Assembly (NCBI GenBank): GCA_964343305.1
Contig: CAYFJO010000216.1
Location: 1 to 16,947 of the forward strand
Direction of reading: 5' to 3'
DNA: 16,947 nt
DNA from: CAYFJO01 sp964343305
Lineage (GTDB): Bacteria; Planctomycetota; Planctomycetia; Pirellulales; Pirellulaceae
The position numbers were made by a program, and so were the translations under genes. This document shows positions 15,907 through 16,947 of the stretch, piece by piece. The notes under the pieces were generated by a model that was not told where the DNA came from, did no database searches, and saw only the letters and a list, made by a program, of their open reading frames with translations. Numbering within the stretch: position 1 is the first letter of the stretch; each line of letters starts with the position of its first letter.

Positions 15907-16947
15907 TCAAGCCTTTTTTTCTTTTCGATTCTTGACAAATTGACGCAATGCCGATTCAAATTCCCCAGCACTTTGATACCGGTCGTCCGGATCATGTGCC
16001 AACGCCTTCATGACGATCAGTTCCAATTCCGTATCGAAACCGGGCACGATTTCGCTGGGCGGGTGAGCGTGTCCTTCGGCGATCGCTTTGACCATTTGCC
16101 AGCGATCCTTGTTGTTGATGTCGTGAGGATGGCGACGCACAAACAAGATATACAAGATGATTCCCAGTGCGTAGACGTCCGTGCGACCATCGATCTGGCT
16201 GTTTTCACCTCGGGCTTGTTCTGGTGCCATAAATAACGGCGTTCCAACAACAGAGCCATCAAGCGATTCGCCGGTTCGTGATTGGGTGTCGGGACGAAAC
16301 ATCGACTTGCCCAAACCAAAATCGACGAGCTTGGGTTGCAATTCGCGCGTGACGAGAATATTCGTCGGCTTCAAATCGCGATGTACCACGCCGTGGCGGT
16401 GCGCATGTTCCAAGGCGTTGCACACTTTGCCGATCAAATACAAGAGCCGCAACGCTTTAGGCTTCTCTTGCTTGACATACTTCTCGAGAGTCCAGCCATC
16501 GACTAATTCCATCGTGCAGTAGCCTAGCTTTTTGTCGACGCGACTGTCGTAGATGCGCGCGATATTAGGATGGTCCATCTGCTGCATGAGTTGGATTTCA
16601 CGGCCAAACCGATCGAACATTTCGTCCGTCGCCAGATCGACACGAATGACTTTCAACGCAACACGATTGCCCGTCGATTTTTCAACCGCTTCCCAGACCG
16701 TCGCAAACGCACCCTTGCCCAACATTTGTTTGACGTCGTAGCCTTCGACTTTCGGCACAGTCCATTCCTTGGGCGGAACGACTTGGACGATGCGCCCCGC
16801 GGCCAACAGCCGGCTTCGCAAGACGGCGGGCACGACAGGCTTGGTCAAATAGTCGTCGGCTCCCGCATCGAGGCCGATGATCATGTCCTCTTGCGCGTCA
16901 CGTCCCGTCAGCATGATGACGTAGGTGAATGGCAATTCGTCGCTTTG
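15907..16947 (-). CDS. Receiver-Ser/Thr kinase hybrid, C-terminal part (runs off right edge)
   Basis: The frame is open through the right edge (346 residues visible, beginning QSDELPFTYV), so the start lies outside. Visible residues 1-50 are the end of a receiver domain (YVIMLTGRDAQED, then GADDYLTKPV with the conserved Lys36); its phosphoacceptor Asp is upstream. A linker leads to a complete kinase: loop GKGAFATV (76-83), Lys98, HRDLKPTN (189-196), DFG (209-211), and GTPLFMAPEQARG. The protein ends with a basic tail (KNRKEKKA). There is no membrane segment, so it is cytoplasmic. A receiver upstream of a Hanks kinase suggests that aspartate phosphorylation controls Ser/Thr phosphorylation. 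It is the first visible gene of the operon; any histidine kinase would be further right. Confidence 0.92.
   Translation of the reverse strand, partial: QSDELPFTYVIMLTGRDAQEDMIIGLDAGADDYLTKPVVPAVLRSRLLAAGRIVQVVPPKEWTVPKVEGYDVKQMLGKGAFATVWEAVEKSTGNRVALKVIRVDLATDEMFDRFGREIQLMQQMDHPNIARIYDSRVDKKLGYCTMELVDGWTLEKYVKQEKPKALRLLYLIGKVCNALEHAHRHGVVHRDLKPTNILVTRELQPKLVDFGLGKSMFRPDTQSRTGESLDGSVVGTPLFMAPEQARGENSQIDGRTDVYALGIILYILFVRRHPHDINNKDRWQMVKAIAEGHAHPPSEIVPGFDTELELIVMKALAHDPDDRYQSAGEFESALRQFVKNRKEKKA

Noticed and set aside
15858..15995. Longer N-terminus for the stand-alone regulator
   Set aside because: The extra residues overlap the receiver-kinase gene, lack homology, and the internal ATG has a better Shine-Dalgarno.

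Overview
The window looks like the chromosome of a planctomycete, probably close to the Pirellulaceae. This is inferred from gene content: a sulfatase next to a sialate O-acetylesterase, a giant Ser/Thr kinase fused through one membrane segment to WD40 blades, several phosphorelay proteins, weak Shine-Dalgarno sites on some genes, and moderate GC. I saw no tRNA, rRNA, CRISPR array, complete insertion sequence or phage gene.

Layout. (1) Positions 1-2324, minus strand: an exported sulfatase followed by the N-terminal 208 residues of a sialate O-acetylesterase that runs off the left edge; a sulfated-glycan utilisation pair. (2) 2325-2818: about 490 bp with no convincing gene but with several palindromes. 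(3) 2819-7150, plus: a 1443-residue membrane Ser/Thr kinase with about 18 WD40-like blades. (4) 7222-8050, minus: two overlapping small genes, the second a SecA NBD2-like protein without the SecA motor. (5) 8256-8669, plus: an ExbD/TolR protein with no ExbB/TolQ beside it. (6) 8740-9141, minus: a PilZ (c-di-GMP receptor) protein. (7) 9356-13174, plus: a DUF4062 - NACHT/STAND ATPase - 14-blade WD40 protein, built like eukaryotic NWD1/TEP1 and Apaf-1-type switches. (8) 13175-14016: a decayed stretch holding a broken receiver-domain pseudogene, a small membrane protein gene on the minus strand, and a possible gene-end fragment. (9) 14017-16947, minus: a four-gene signalling operon in the order receiver-Ser/Thr kinase (partial at the right edge), stand-alone receiver, Hpt protein, receiver-HATPase.

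Functionally the window is dominated by signalling. Histidine-aspartate relay parts are joined to Ser/Thr phosphorylation (receiver-kinase) and to an RsbW-like ATPase output (receiver-HATPase), but no histidine kinase is visible. The two giant WD40 proteins are unrelated in their N-terminal halves: one is a membrane kinase, the other a soluble STAND switch. The best candidates for something little described are the STAND protein, the SecA-like mini-protein with its coupled 76-residue partner, and the mixed relay at the right end.
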